A stretch of DNA of 23,990 bases from positions 1 through 23,990 of IMG/VR virus record IMGVR_UViG_3300010396_001263; one strand, 5' to 3'. Of this stretch, positions 1-6,865 are shown one piece after another. The stretch is from a virus. The notes under the pieces were generated by a model, which worked only from the letters and a program-made list of their open reading frames with translations, had not been told where the DNA came from and did no database searches. A program made the position numbers and the translations under genes. Numbering within the stretch: the stretch's first letter is position 1; the number at the start of each line of letters is the position of its first letter.

Positions 1-786
1 TTATATCTCGTAGTTGGCTGTGAGCACTTCTGTTTTGAGCTGGCCGCACTTAGGGCCAACGGCTAATCCTTTTACTATCTGGCGCTGGTGCCAGCCGTGT
101 TTAGCCTTAAACTCTTCCAGGATATCGGACGGATAGCTGCTCAACAAAAACTTGCCTTTGATAGCTGACAGCGTCTCTAATAGCTGTTTAAAGTCGTTTA
201 AACTATAGCCGCGATAGTGTCCCATGTTGGCATTGTAGTATGGCGGATCGCAATAGAAGAACGCATCTGAGCTATCAAAACGCCTGATCACAGCCACCGC
301 GTCATCATTTTCAATCTGGACTTTCTGCAACCGGTTGTACAGTTGCTTTGTGAATGCTGCACGCTTATTCATCAGCCTAAGTGCTGTTTCGTGGGTTTTT
401 CTCTCAAATGCCCATCCTCCGAACATCACAGATGCGAAGCTCATGTTCGTTTGCACCCAGAATGCCCAGGCACGTTTGAGACTGGAGAATAGCTCAGGGT
501 TGCGCAGCACGTATTGAGCCTCACGGTGAATAGCCCTGCAATTAGCTGTGCCAACGATTAATGTGCGCAAGGCGCTGAACTCCGTACTACAGATACGATA
601 GAAGTTCACCACATCCTGGCGCAGATCGTTGATCACTTCGCAGTCTGAAGGCTCTTTGGAAAAGAAAATGGCGCCACCGCCAAAGAAAGGCTCACAATAA
701 AGCTTATGAGGAGGCGTGATCTGGTTGATCCTTGTGGAAAGGGTCTGTTTACCACCATAGTAGGTGATAGGGGTTTTTAGTTTCAT
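1..786 (-). CDS. D12-class DNA adenine (N6) methyltransferase
   Basis: This 261-residue protein is a Dam-like N6-adenine methyltransferase that would transfer a methyl group from S-adenosylmethionine to adenine in DNA. The N-terminal YYGGK motif (residues 9-13), the SAM-binding PFFGGGAIFF stretch (about 33-42) and the catalytic DPPY motif (about residue 180) are in the order expected for the D12 class, and the length is normal for it. The ORF is complete from ATG to TAA. It is the last gene of the leftward run visible here, behind the lysis genes, where phages often carry DNA-modification genes. A role in protecting phage DNA from host restriction is inferred; the target site cannot be read from the sequence. 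Confidence 0.93.
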   Translation of the reverse strand: MKLKTPITYYGGKQTLSTRINQITPPHKLYCEPFFGGGAIFFSKEPSDCEVINDLRQDVVNFYRICSTEFSALRTLIVGTANCRAIHREAQYVLRNPELFSSLKRAWAFWVQTNMSFASVMFGGWAFERKTHETALRLMNKRAAFTKQLYNRLQKVQIENDDAVAVIRRFDSSDAFFYCDPPYYNANMGHYRGYSLNDFKQLLETLSAIKGKFLLSSYPSDILEEFKAKHGWHQRQIVKGLAVGPKCGQLKTEVLTANYEI

Positions 787-824
787 ATAATTGGGTTAAT
801 TGGTTAGCGGTATAAAATACGAGC

Positions 825-845
825 GCCCGGCATTTGAGCCCGGGC
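825..845 (-). terminator. GC-rich hairpin, possible weak terminator
   Basis: Arms GCCCGG and CCGGGC enclose a nine-base loop between the 196-residue protein gene and the methyltransferase gene. In the direction of transcription the stem is followed, after a few bases, by GTATTTTATA, which is only a weak T tract. It could be a partial terminator or an mRNA-stabilising hairpin. The rest of the gap is AT-rich (TTTAAA-type words) with nothing else recognisable. Confidence 0.3.
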
Positions 846-888
846 ACCCGTGGTTTAAAATCAGTTTAAATTCAGCTTAAAACCGAAT

Positions 889-1479
889 TTAAAAATGCAG
901 CTTCCATGCCATACCCAAGAGGTAACTTTTATTAATAGGATCGTACCCGAGCTGCAGGAGCTGATCCCTCTTGGTGGCCAGTATGAGATTTGCCTCCACG
1001 ATAGGTTTAAAAGGTGTTGAAGCGCCGATCCGGAACCCTGCATAAAGCCTGATCGCCGGTTGTGGCTGGACAATAGTCTGAGCAACCTGGATCGGCCTTA
1101 GATTCTGTACCATCACGATACGCCGGAATATCCGGTTCTGTGAAAGGCTATCCCATATCACGCCGAGCACCTGGTCTTTCCGGAAGGTATCTGAAAGGAT
1201 ATAGGATGTGAAGTAATTCCTGATAATTAAAGCAGTATCAATCCTGCCAGGAACTGTATCATGAATGGTATCGTAGAGCCAGTGAGGCACATATTCTTTT
1301 ACCGGTTTTAATTGGTGTGTGTCCTGGGCCGTGACAAGCTTTTTATCACCGGGTATGGTAACAGTATCATGGATAACTGTGTTACCTGCAACGCCCGTGT
1401 GATTGCATTTATTCGGAATAAGAAATAAAGCAGCTATAATGAATGCCAGCGGCCAGCCGAGTATTTTAAGTGTTTCCAT
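889..1479 (-). CDS. Membrane-anchored protein with beta-rich C-terminus, candidate spanin analogue
   Basis: This 196-residue protein is not assigned to a known family. Residues 8-22 are hydrophobic (GWPLAFIIAALFLIP) and are followed by NKC, so the N-terminus is either a transmembrane anchor or a loose lipoprotein signal. The middle is polar and rich in HDT motifs. The last 60 residues alternate as beta strands (RLYAGFRIG, PIVEANLILA, LLQLGYD, YLLGMAWKLHF) and end in phenylalanine, as outer-membrane barrel strands do. The start is an ATG preceded by a purine-rich GGGAGGGG. It overlaps the holin-like gene by 14 nt and lies in the lysis cluster. Envelope disruption in the third lysis step is a hypothesis only. 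Confidence 0.6.
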   Translation of the reverse strand: METLKILGWPLAFIIAALFLIPNKCNHTGVAGNTVIHDTVTIPGDKKLVTAQDTHQLKPVKEYVPHWLYDTIHDTVPGRIDTALIIRNYFTSYILSDTFRKDQVLGVIWDSLSQNRIFRRIVMVQNLRPIQVAQTIVQPQPAIRLYAGFRIGASTPFKPIVEANLILATKRDQLLQLGYDPINKSYLLGMAWKLHF

Positions 1480-1885
1480 TTACCCCTCCCATTTCTGGAA
1501 AATCTGTCCCTGCCATTCCCTGCCCAACTGCCCCGTCCATTGTCGGGACAGCCGATTCTAACAGGTCATGATCCTTTGTGGTGAGAAAGGTTGTGCCTCC
1601 TGCCACAGCGCAGCCGCATATAACATAGCCGAGGATATTGATAACAACCTGTGGTATAATAAACCCGGTAGCGGCTATCCAAGTATGCGTACAAAGAATG
1701 ATAGTGCAAGCGCCCCCGAGCTTCACGCAGAACCTCCGGATTGTCTTGAAGAAATCAGGTGATTTGCTTTTAAGCCGTGCGACAAACAGCTTGTAAAATG
1801 GCCTGTCTTTGACCAATAGCACAAAGGCGACAATAATAGCTGCTATCGCTATGCCGATGATGATTCCGATAAATAATTTGTTCAT
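1466..1885 (-). CDS. Small multi-helix membrane protein, holin-like
   Basis: The 139-residue product starts at ATG (MNKLFIGIIIG). A TTG 57 nt upstream keeps the frame open but would lie inside the lysozyme gene and add a charged tail before the first helix, so the ATG was chosen. Residues about 4-25 form a strong transmembrane helix, a basic cytoplasmic-type segment follows (KSKSPDFFKTIRRF), then two more hydrophobic segments at about 54-100. The C-terminal 25 residues are soluble and glycine-rich. Holins are small membrane proteins that make the inner membrane permeable and time lysis. Size, topology and position beside a GH25 lysozyme support that role, but no named holin family was recognised. 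Confidence 0.65.
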   Translation of the reverse strand: MNKLFIGIIIGIAIAAIIVAFVLLVKDRPFYKLFVARLKSKSPDFFKTIRRFCVKLGGACTIILCTHTWIAATGFIIPQVVINILGYVICGCAVAGGTTFLTTKDHDLLESAVPTMDGAVGQGMAGTDFPEMGGVNGNT

Positions 1886-1895
1886 ATAATTGTGT

Positions 1896-2564
1896 TTAAA
1901 AGATTTTGATATTATTGCGCTGCGCCCAGGTTTCCGGATCAAGATTGCCCTTGCATACTGCTGCTTTGGTGAGGGCCATCAGCTGTGCCGGTGTGCCCAT
2001 AAAAAGATCTCCATCCAGCGGAGCAGCCTCACCTGTTACGGCGCTGTGATCGGTGAATTGCCAGAAGGAAGGCGCTGGCCATCCGCAGTAAGGCGTGGCC
2101 GGGTTCTTTTCATAGCAGGCATCCCAGAGTTTATATAATGCCAGAAAATGCGAACCTCCAAGCCGTTGCGTTATGAAGTTCTTATTTGTATATACTATTG
2201 GCCTGTAGCCCGACAGCGCCTCAAGCTTACGGAGGAATGCCATGACGCGCGCACCGAAAGTAACGGGATCGCGTTTCACGTTCGGGTCTTCCAGGTCGAG
2301 TACCGGAGGCAATGAAAAGACATCCAAATAAGGCTGGATTTTCTGCCAGAAATAAAGGGCCTGCCTTTCCGGATCGAAATTGTCTCGATAGAAATGATAG
2401 AAACCCCTGAAGAGATAAGTGCTGCCAACTTCGCTGGCGTGGCGCTGGAGCTGCGGGTCTTGAAACAAGCCTTCGCTTGCTTTGATGAAAGCGAAAGCCA
2501 GCCCGGCCTCCCGAAGGTTATAATCAACGCCCTGGTATCGTGATACGTCTATTCCTTTTAGCAT
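1896..2564 (-). CDS. GH25 muramidase (phage endolysin)
   Basis: This 222-residue lysozyme cleaves the beta-1,4 bond between N-acetylmuramic acid and N-acetylglucosamine in peptidoglycan. The GIDVSRYQG motif at residues 4-12 and the VLDLEDP motif near residue 100 carry the acidic residues that form the GH25 active site. FIKASEG and the YTNKNF/FWQFTD segments are also typical. No signal peptide or wall-binding domain is seen, so it probably needs the adjacent holin-like protein to reach the wall. The single domain fills the usual length of the family. It lies 11 nt upstream of the holin-like start and behind the fibre gene, a normal place for an endolysin. Confidence 0.93.
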   Translation of the reverse strand: MLKGIDVSRYQGVDYNLREAGLAFAFIKASEGLFQDPQLQRHASEVGSTYLFRGFYHFYRDNFDPERQALYFWQKIQPYLDVFSLPPVLDLEDPNVKRDPVTFGARVMAFLRKLEALSGYRPIVYTNKNFITQRLGGSHFLALYKLWDACYEKNPATPYCGWPAPSFWQFTDHSAVTGEAAPLDGDLFMGTPAQLMALTKAAVCKGNLDPETWAQRNNIKIF

Positions 2565-2577
2565 GGTGTGTGTCGTA

Positions 2578-3342
2578 TTAACTTAAGTAAAAGTAAAGCC
2601 CTTCAAGACTAATAAAAGTCCCTGCCGCAAGCGTGTGGTCCGCTTTAATATTGCCGGAGGTATCTATATCAATCTGGCTTGTGCCATTTGAAGGCGAAAA
2701 AAGCCTTGCCAAAAATGCTATAGCTTTCGCTGGCGCTGAAGGAAGCGTGAAAAATGTATCAGCCGTTGCCGGGGTAAGGGGGTTCTCAATCGCACCCCTA
2801 AGTTCTACCCTGCCACTTTCAGGGAATATCCTGTATGCTGCATGATAATAGCCGACAACGTTTGTAGTCCATCCATTTAAGGGTGACATATCAATCCAGG
2901 CAGGTGTTAGACCGGGGACATTTGCTGTTGGTATCCACAAGCCGCTGCCGGTGTTGGTCGTATAAGTGCTTCCTGAAGCGCTGGCTCCAATCTTAGCCTG
3001 GCGAGTATGATCGGGATATTGAGAGCTGGCGTCTGCAAAGGTTTGCGCCGTGTTAGCATTCTCCTCATCTATATACCAATAGTAGTTTGTGTTGGTGCTT
3101 CCGGAGTGCGCCGGTACAGCGCATGGTTCACCGTTAAATACCATAATGCCAGCCGTAACGGAGTATGTGCCACCACTAATGCTGAACACGCAACCAGACA
3201 CTATATAAGCGTTTGCCGGAGCGCCGGAATTAATCGCTTTGCCCAGCATGATTATCCCGTTGCGTAGCGCGGTCTGCATAAATTCAATCCGGTCCTGCCT
3301 GAGCGGGAAGCCAACGGGTTGCATGATTTCTAATTTGTCCAT
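2578..3342 (-). CDS. Putative tail fibre / receptor-binding protein
   Basis: The 254-residue product has no enzyme motifs. It starts with a short conserved-looking attachment segment (MDKLEIMQPVGFPLRQDR) and a helix to about residue 40, then changes to beta-rich, Gly/Ser/Thr/Asn-rich sequence through to a YFYLS end. The N-terminal segment resembles the start of other Bacteroidota phage fibre proteins that dock on the baseplate, and the rest looks like a fibre shaft and tip. It lies downstream of the gpJ-like gene and upstream of lysis, where Mu-type phages keep fibre genes. No separate fibre-assembly chaperone or invertible cassette is visible. The assignment is by position and composition. 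Confidence 0.6.
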   Translation of the reverse strand: MDKLEIMQPVGFPLRQDRIEFMQTALRNGIIMLGKAINSGAPANAYIVSGCVFSISGGTYSVTAGIMVFNGEPCAVPAHSGSTNTNYYWYIDEENANTAQTFADASSQYPDHTRQAKIGASASGSTYTTNTGSGLWIPTANVPGLTPAWIDMSPLNGWTTNVVGYYHAAYRIFPESGRVELRGAIENPLTPATADTFFTLPSAPAKAIAFLARLFSPSNGTSQIDIDTSGNIKADHTLAAGTFISLEGLYFYLS

Positions 3343-3352
3343 ATCTTTAAGA

Positions 3353-3379
3353 AGTTATTGAGTTTTGAGTTGTTGAGTG
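3353..3379 (-). repeat. Spacer repeat A, copy 1
   Basis: Read in the sense of the minus-strand genes this is CACTCAACAACTCAAAACTC followed by AATAACT. It fills the gap from the stop of the YRD-repeat gene to about 10 nt before the fibre ATG. The unit is a period-8 word AACTCAAY. Confidence 0.8.
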
Positions 3380-3859
3380 TTAGAAAGAGAGATAGCCGGG
3401 TCTTTTGCCGGCTTTTTTATATTTCATAGTGAAGCTCTGTATTTGTAGCTGGTCGAGGGCGGCAGGGTAATGCACGATAAAGTCATATTGGTTTGTAAAA
3501 TCCGCATCGCGGTAAATGAACAGTTGCGGCGTATGGGCGTCGGCATCGCGGTATAGAAAGGTTGCCGGCTCGACATCGCTGTCGCGGTAGAGGTATAGCT
3601 CGGGCACTTCGTTCACCACGTTTTCAATCCATATCCGCCTCAGGGTATTATCCATATAATCATTCAGCATGGCCTCCATACTGGCCGTCTGGCAGGTGTA
3701 CTGCATCGCCTGGATGGTTGCAGCCCCTGTAGCCGCATACGTACTATATAATGTAACCAGTGGCGAAATAAGGTTGCGGTACAGGTCGAGCCGCTTCGGT
3801 GTGCGGAGCTTCGGCCTGAGCCAGTCGGATATGAGCTGGTTGAAATCTGCGAGAATCAT
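3380..3859 (-). CDS. Conserved tail-tip protein with three YRD repeats, gpI-like position
   Basis: The 159-residue protein was not assigned to a family by sequence. Its N-terminal half is helical and starts with an amphipathic segment (ILADFNQLISDWLRPKLRTP). From residue 87 to 127 three near-identical short units occur, each containing YRD(S/A)D, with YRD at residues 91, 103 and 116; each is preceded by aromatic/aliphatic residues such as LYL, TFL or LFI. This suggests stacked short beta turns. It directly follows the gpJ-like gene (6-nt gap), the slot of Mu gp48/P2 gpI, which link the baseplate to fibres. A baseplate-to-fibre adaptor role is inferred from that position. Confidence 0.6.
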   Translation of the reverse strand: MILADFNQLISDWLRPKLRTPKRLDLYRNLISPLVTLYSTYAATGAATIQAMQYTCQTASMEAMLNDYMDNTLRRIWIENVVNEVPELYLYRDSDVEPATFLYRDADAHTPQLFIYRDADFTNQYDFIVHYPAALDQLQIQSFTMKYKKAGKRPGYLSF

Positions 3860-3865
3860 TTTCTT

Positions 3866-4675
3866 TTATTGCGCTATCCAGGTTATATTATCTGCTATCG
3901 TATTGCCTGTGCTGGTGTCTATCGCGGCATAGCCAGCTACTGTTGGGTAAATGCCAACCCAGGCGAGATCGGAGTTGCTGCCATTAAACCCTGAAAATGT
4001 CAGCCCCAAGTCATTGACGCCTACCGCCGCCTCGATAGCGTCTTCGAGCTTTATCTGCTCTACTACACCGTCAAACCTAATGTTCGCGAGATAAGCCTGT
4101 ATGGCTGCCAGCACGTTCGCCTGGACAGTTGCCAATGCGAGCTGCCCATTGTACCATATCTTGCCGCGGATCCTGATGGTATCTGCATTCAGGCTTGCGA
4201 TCGTAATGCGGTCGCCAGCGCCCTGGATGGCATTGATATAAGATGTAAAGGCCGTCATTTCCGCCGTGGCCAGCGGCGTAATCACACCGCTTATGTTCTT
4301 GGCCACCTTTATGCCTATAGTCCCTGTGATGAGGTTTTCAGGCACCGACGCGTAGGCTATTATTTGTTTTGTTGCATCAATAGTGGCATAGGCCGGTATC
4401 CCGTTGATAACCGTAACCGTATCTCCATATTGGAAATTGAGACATTGCTGCTTGTACCAACCCGGAGTGGTACTGAAAGATTTGGCGGCTATGCCGTTCA
4501 TCTGTAGAATGAGCGCGTCCCACATTTGCTGAAGAGTGACATAAATAAAAGCCACTCCCTGCCATATCATTTTCAGCCTGCCGGTGGCGGAGCCGTTTAC
4601 GATCGGGGCCAGGGAAGCGCGCCCGTTGGCATCAGTTTGCAGGTCGTTGAAAATTTCGTCTGTTGTCTGGGACAT
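3866..4675 (-). CDS. Baseplate J-like protein
   Basis: The 269-residue product resembles the baseplate J/T4 gp6 group of wedge proteins that form the outer ring of contractile-tail baseplates. The supporting region is the second half: TIRIRGKIWYNGQLALATVQ, then a long helix (ANVLAAIQAYLANIRF), then KLEDAIEAAVGVNDL, which matches the typical strand, helix and GV(x)D ending of the C-terminal J domain. The N-terminal part (residues 1-100) has helices and an aromatic stretch. The protein is slightly shorter than Mu gp47. It lies between a small tail protein and the YRD-repeat protein, matching the J-then-I order of Mu and P2. Confidence 0.75.
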   Translation of the reverse strand: MSQTTDEIFNDLQTDANGRASLAPIVNGSATGRLKMIWQGVAFIYVTLQQMWDALILQMNGIAAKSFSTTPGWYKQQCLNFQYGDTVTVINGIPAYATIDATKQIIAYASVPENLITGTIGIKVAKNISGVITPLATAEMTAFTSYINAIQGAGDRITIASLNADTIRIRGKIWYNGQLALATVQANVLAAIQAYLANIRFDGVVEQIKLEDAIEAAVGVNDLGLTFSGFNGSNSDLAWVGIYPTVAGYAAIDTSTGNTIADNITWIAQ

Positions 4676-4679
4676 GGGG

Positions 4680-4711
4680 AAGTTATTGAGTTAGATAGTT
4701 ATTGAGTTTTT
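4680..4711 (-). repeat. Spacer repeat A, copy 2 (overlaps a gene end)
   Basis: Sense reading has two AACTCAATAACT words separated by a short TATCTA. The upstream unit is inside the coding sequence of the 84-residue protein and encodes KNSIT just before its TAA stop. The downstream unit ends just before the gpJ-like start codon. Confidence 0.75.
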
Positions 4712-4945
4712 GAAGCAGTCAAGGCCGAGAATTGCATTTGTCGCGTCCGCAACACTGTATGGAGTCATGGATGAAAAAGTATAGCTCCGGGTATTGGGCT
4801 TAATGCCCCCGTTGTCGTAGATATCTACCACCACGGATACTTCATTCTTCTTTAAGCTGAAGTTTATATCCGTGATTTCCCAGGTGGCATTGATGAGCGT
4901 GAGGTCTGCAAAAAATTCGATCGTGCCTATTGTCTTGTACATCAT
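4691..4945 (-). CDS. Small phage tail-region protein, unrecognised
   Basis: This 84-residue acidic protein is not recognised. It is beta-rich (TIGTIEFFADLTLINATWEI, EVSVVVDIYDN, TRSYTFSS) with a short helix at SVADATNAIL, and could be a compact beta-sandwich structural protein. Two adjacent ATG codons start it. The last residues (KNSITI) are encoded by a unit of the AACTCAAY spacer repeat, so the natural C-terminus may have been replaced or extended by the repeat. It sits between the DUF1566-like adhesin and the gpJ-like baseplate gene, which suggests a minor tail-tip role. Confidence 0.6.
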   Translation of the reverse strand: MMYKTIGTIEFFADLTLINATWEITDINFSLKKNEVSVVVDIYDNGGIKPNTRSYTFSSMTPYSVADATNAILGLDCFKNSITI

Positions 4946-4948
4946 TAG

Positions 4949-4979
4949 AAGTTATTGAGTTGTAGAGTTATTGAGTTTT
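4949..4979 (-). repeat. Spacer repeat A, copy 3
   Basis: Sense reading is AAAACTCAATAACTC then TACAACTCAATAACTTC, two period-8 units upstream of the 84-residue protein start, beginning a few bases after the stop codon of the upstream gene. Confidence 0.8.
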
Positions 4980-4983
4980 ATGA

Positions 4984-5622
4984 TCAAAAATGTTTGCGTG
5001 CCATTAAGTAAGGGTTTGAGTTCGTCTTTGCCCCATTGGTTATCTGATACTCCTGCTGAAGCGCCGGGGCAGAAGTGGTATTCCTGGAAGTAGATGTCCA
5101 TAATGTTGAGCCGCCCCCCAGGGTTATAAAAAAGGGTTGGTAGTTAATCATATCGCCATTGCCTACTGTGCAGATCGAAAGCTGCTCAGATAGGTTAGGC
5201 AAGAAAAAGTCTCTATAAGTAACAGGGCCTACTGCAAGGCTGAACGTGGCATATTTACCAACCGCCGTAGCCCAGGCCGCCGCTGTTTGAAGCGTCTTGC
5301 ACCAACCGAGGCCGGTGCCGTGGTCTATCACATAATTGCTTGGATATGCCTGGTTGCCGTTTTCATCGGTGAACCGGAAAAAGTTACCGAACTTGTTTTT
5401 AAGGAGCAGCTGTGTGAAAGTGCTCCCGCGCCCGTGATTTTTGCTAAAATCATCGCCAGTTGCAAATGAAGTAGTCGCCCCTGTCTTGAGCACGTTTAAC
5501 ATGTTCAGCTGGTTCCTGGCTGCAACAGGCAGTAGGGTATTAAGTAAATTAATAACCAATGGGGGTGCCGACCTGAGGGCGCCGATAAAACCGGCGCGAT
5601 ATATGGGGTTCATTCCGTCCAT
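4984..5622 (-). CDS. DUF1566/Lcl-like domain protein, candidate adhesin
   Basis: The 212-residue protein has in its middle FRFTDENGNQAYPSNYVIDH followed by GTGLGW, resembling the DUF1566 (Lcl C-terminal) signature of the type D-x-x-TGLxW. The following segment (KTLQTAAAWATAVGKYATFS) matches the helix after it. Residues 160-205 contain a repeated-turn pattern (GGGSTLWTSTSRNTTSAPAL) typical of the fold end. DUF1566-type domains occur in surface and collagen-binding proteins and in phage tip adhesins. A short hydrophobic N-terminal helix (APPLVINLLNTLLPVA) could be a virion-attachment segment. Position in the tail-tip cluster supports host recognition; this is inferred. Confidence 0.6.
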   Translation of the reverse strand: MDGMNPIYRAGFIGALRSAPPLVINLLNTLLPVAARNQLNMLNVLKTGATTSFATGDDFSKNHGRGSTFTQLLLKNKFGNFFRFTDENGNQAYPSNYVIDHGTGLGWCKTLQTAAAWATAVGKYATFSLAVGPVTYRDFFLPNLSEQLSICTVGNGDMINYQPFFITLGGGSTLWTSTSRNTTSAPALQQEYQITNGAKTNSNPYLMARKHF

Positions 5623-5626
5623 TGCT

Positions 5627-5656
5627 AAGTTATTGAGTTGTTGAGTTGTTGAGTCA
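5627..5656 (-). repeat. Spacer repeat A, copy 4
   Basis: Sense reading is GACTCAACAACTCAACAACT then CAATAACTT: three consecutive AACTCAAY units between the 144-residue protein stop and the adhesin ATG. Confidence 0.85.
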
Positions 5657-5659
5657 TTG

Positions 5660-6094
5660 TTAGAAGTCCTCTGTTGAGCATACCACCGTGATCAGCTTGC
5701 CCGCAGTTACTGCTGCACCGGCAGCGGCGTAAAGGCTCCAACCTGTAGGCAGGTTGATGAAATAATTCCCATTCTGGTCCTGCCGCACATACAGTGTAAG
5801 CCCGGCGAGGAAGCTGACCGATATAGCTGCGGAGCTCATGCCAGATCCTGCGGGCACCGATATGGCTCCAATCAGGAATTTGGTAGTGCCGTTGTATAAA
5901 TAGAAAAGCATGTCCCTGGCGCTTGTGTCGTTGCTGGTGATACAGACCTTGTATATCCGGCTATCATTGGCCGCTGCCGCACATACGCTCTTGGAGTTAG
6001 TTCCAGTAACATCGCCTGCGCCGTCAGCGTTGGCGAAGGTTGTACCGGTCATGGAGATACCGGTGGTGAATACGGGGGTTATGTTTTTTGACAT
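5660..6094 (-). CDS. Putative virion surface/decoration protein
   Basis: The 144-residue product is rich in Ala, Gly, Ser and Thr and predicted beta-rich, with no enzyme motif. The series RIYKVCITSNDTSARDMLFY, YNGTTKFLIGAISVPAGSG and SVSFLAGLTLYVRQDQNGNY looks like a jelly-roll or Ig-like sandwich presented on a virion. Similar short proteins occur in other Bacteroidota phages beside tail-tip genes, but no family name is certain. It starts 3 nt after the LysM gene ends, so it is probably co-translated with it. It could be a tail-tip decoration or a trimeric fibre partner of the adjacent DUF1566-like protein. Confidence 0.55.
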   Translation of the reverse strand: MSKNITPVFTTGISMTGTTFANADGAGDVTGTNSKSVCAAAANDSRIYKVCITSNDTSARDMLFYLYNGTTKFLIGAISVPAGSGMSSAAISVSFLAGLTLYVRQDQNGNYFINLPTGWSLYAAAGAAVTAGKLITVVCSTEDF

Positions 6095-6097
6095 AAA

Positions 6098-6556
6098 TTA
6101 ACGGTATAAAGTGTTGTTTAAAATTTTAATCTGAATCAGGTTATTGGTCAATTCTGTAAGCGTCTTGCAGGCAAAGGGACGGGTCGCCGGCACGTTGTGC
6201 AGCACGCCGTCGCCATCAGTTACCCTGGAATCCGGTACCACATAGCCGTCCTGTACTTCGGCGCTCCAGCTCGCGTCTGTATTGGTAATATCCACTTCGC
6301 CGCTCACGCGCAGGTTATACATCTTCCCGGGAGGCTGCGGCAGCGCCACGGGCCATACCGGTATAGGATATGCGGGATCTTCGCCGGTGCGCACGTTCAA
6401 TGTCTGCCCCGGCGTAAGTGTATGCGTAAGGCTGTTGCCCAGGAGTGAAGCGTTGTCTTCCTCCAACAGCATGATCCCTCCCTGGTTGCCATACTCGGCC
6501 ATAGCTACATCGAGGAGTGTCTGATTGGGCGCTATTTCTACCTGATAAAAGGTCAA
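6098..6556 (-). CDS. LysM-like baseplate/tail protein with TTG start
   Basis: The 152-residue protein begins with a LysM-like unit: YQVEIAPNQTLLDVAMAEYG, a helix-turn, then LTPGQTLNVRTG. This fits the strand-helix-helix-strand LysM pattern over residues 4-57. In contractile systems small LysM proteins (P2 gpX, Afp7/Pvc7 types) tie the hub to the tube or baseplate. No in-frame ATG lies between the upstream stop and the domain, and the next ATG (residue 19) would remove half the LysM unit. The TTG one base after the TAA of the gp25-like gene is therefore the best start. The AACTT end of a spacer repeat runs directly into this TTG. Confidence 0.7.
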   Translation of the reverse strand: MTFYQVEIAPNQTLLDVAMAEYGNQGGIMLLEEDNASLLGNSLTHTLTPGQTLNVRTGEDPAYPIPVWPVALPQPPGKMYNLRVSGEVDITNTDASWSAEVQDGYVVPDSRVTDGDGVLHNVPATRPFACKTLTELTNNLIQIKILNNTLYR

Positions 6557-6587
6557 GTTATTGAGTTGGAGAGTTATTGATTATTGA
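6555..6587 (-). repeat. Spacer repeat A, copy 5 (overlaps stop and start)
   Basis: Sense reading is ATCAATAACTCTCCAACTC then AATAACTT. It encodes the C-terminal NNSPTQ and the TAA stop of the gp25-like gene, and its last base pair continues into the TTG start of the LysM gene. Confidence 0.8.
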
Positions 6588-6860
6588 TAATTGCCCATTG
6601 GCATATTGTATGGTCACATTTTTATAGCCGTCTGTTGCGAGCTGACTGTTGATCCCCGCGATATCGGACTGTTCTATAGTTCCGTTGAGCCTGGTGATGA
6701 TAGCGCAGCCAACAGTAGGCGCATAACGCAGCTCTCCCGGGATGATCTCAAGGATGTCCTGGATATTGTCCTGGTCGGCAGGGCCAATGGCGAGATCTTC
6801 CGCTTCCTCATCGAAGAGGATATCATAATCGGTGTCGTATTGCAAGTCTATATTAGGCAT
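6558..6860 (-). CDS. gp25-like baseplate wedge protein
   Basis: The 100-residue acidic protein matches the gp25/GpW family of small baseplate wedge subunits. The order of features is characteristic: a YDTDYDILFDEE start, LAIGPADQDNIQDIL, then IIPGELRYAPTVGC, where the family has a conserved L-x-x-PGE(x)-P-x-x-G block. These proteins nucleate the sheath and attach it to the baseplate. Length is normal for the family. The last six residues (NNSPTQ) are encoded by a spacer repeat and are probably not ancestral. It follows the spike gene by 5 nt and is followed by the LysM gene, a usual order for baseplate cores. Confidence 0.82.
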   Translation of the reverse strand: MPNIDLQYDTDYDILFDEEAEDLAIGPADQDNIQDILEIIPGELRYAPTVGCAIITRLNGTIEQSDIAGINSQLATDGYKNVTIQYANGQLSIINNSPTQ

Positions 6861-6865
6861 GATTT

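Noticed and set aside
1886-1942. Longer holin-like protein from TTG at 1942
   Set aside because: It would overlap the lysozyme gene by 47 nt and add a basic tail, and an ATG with a following membrane helix is available.
3353-6589. CRISPR array
   Set aside because: The repeats are 8-nt units in gene gaps without regular unique spacers of 30 nt or any cas gene.
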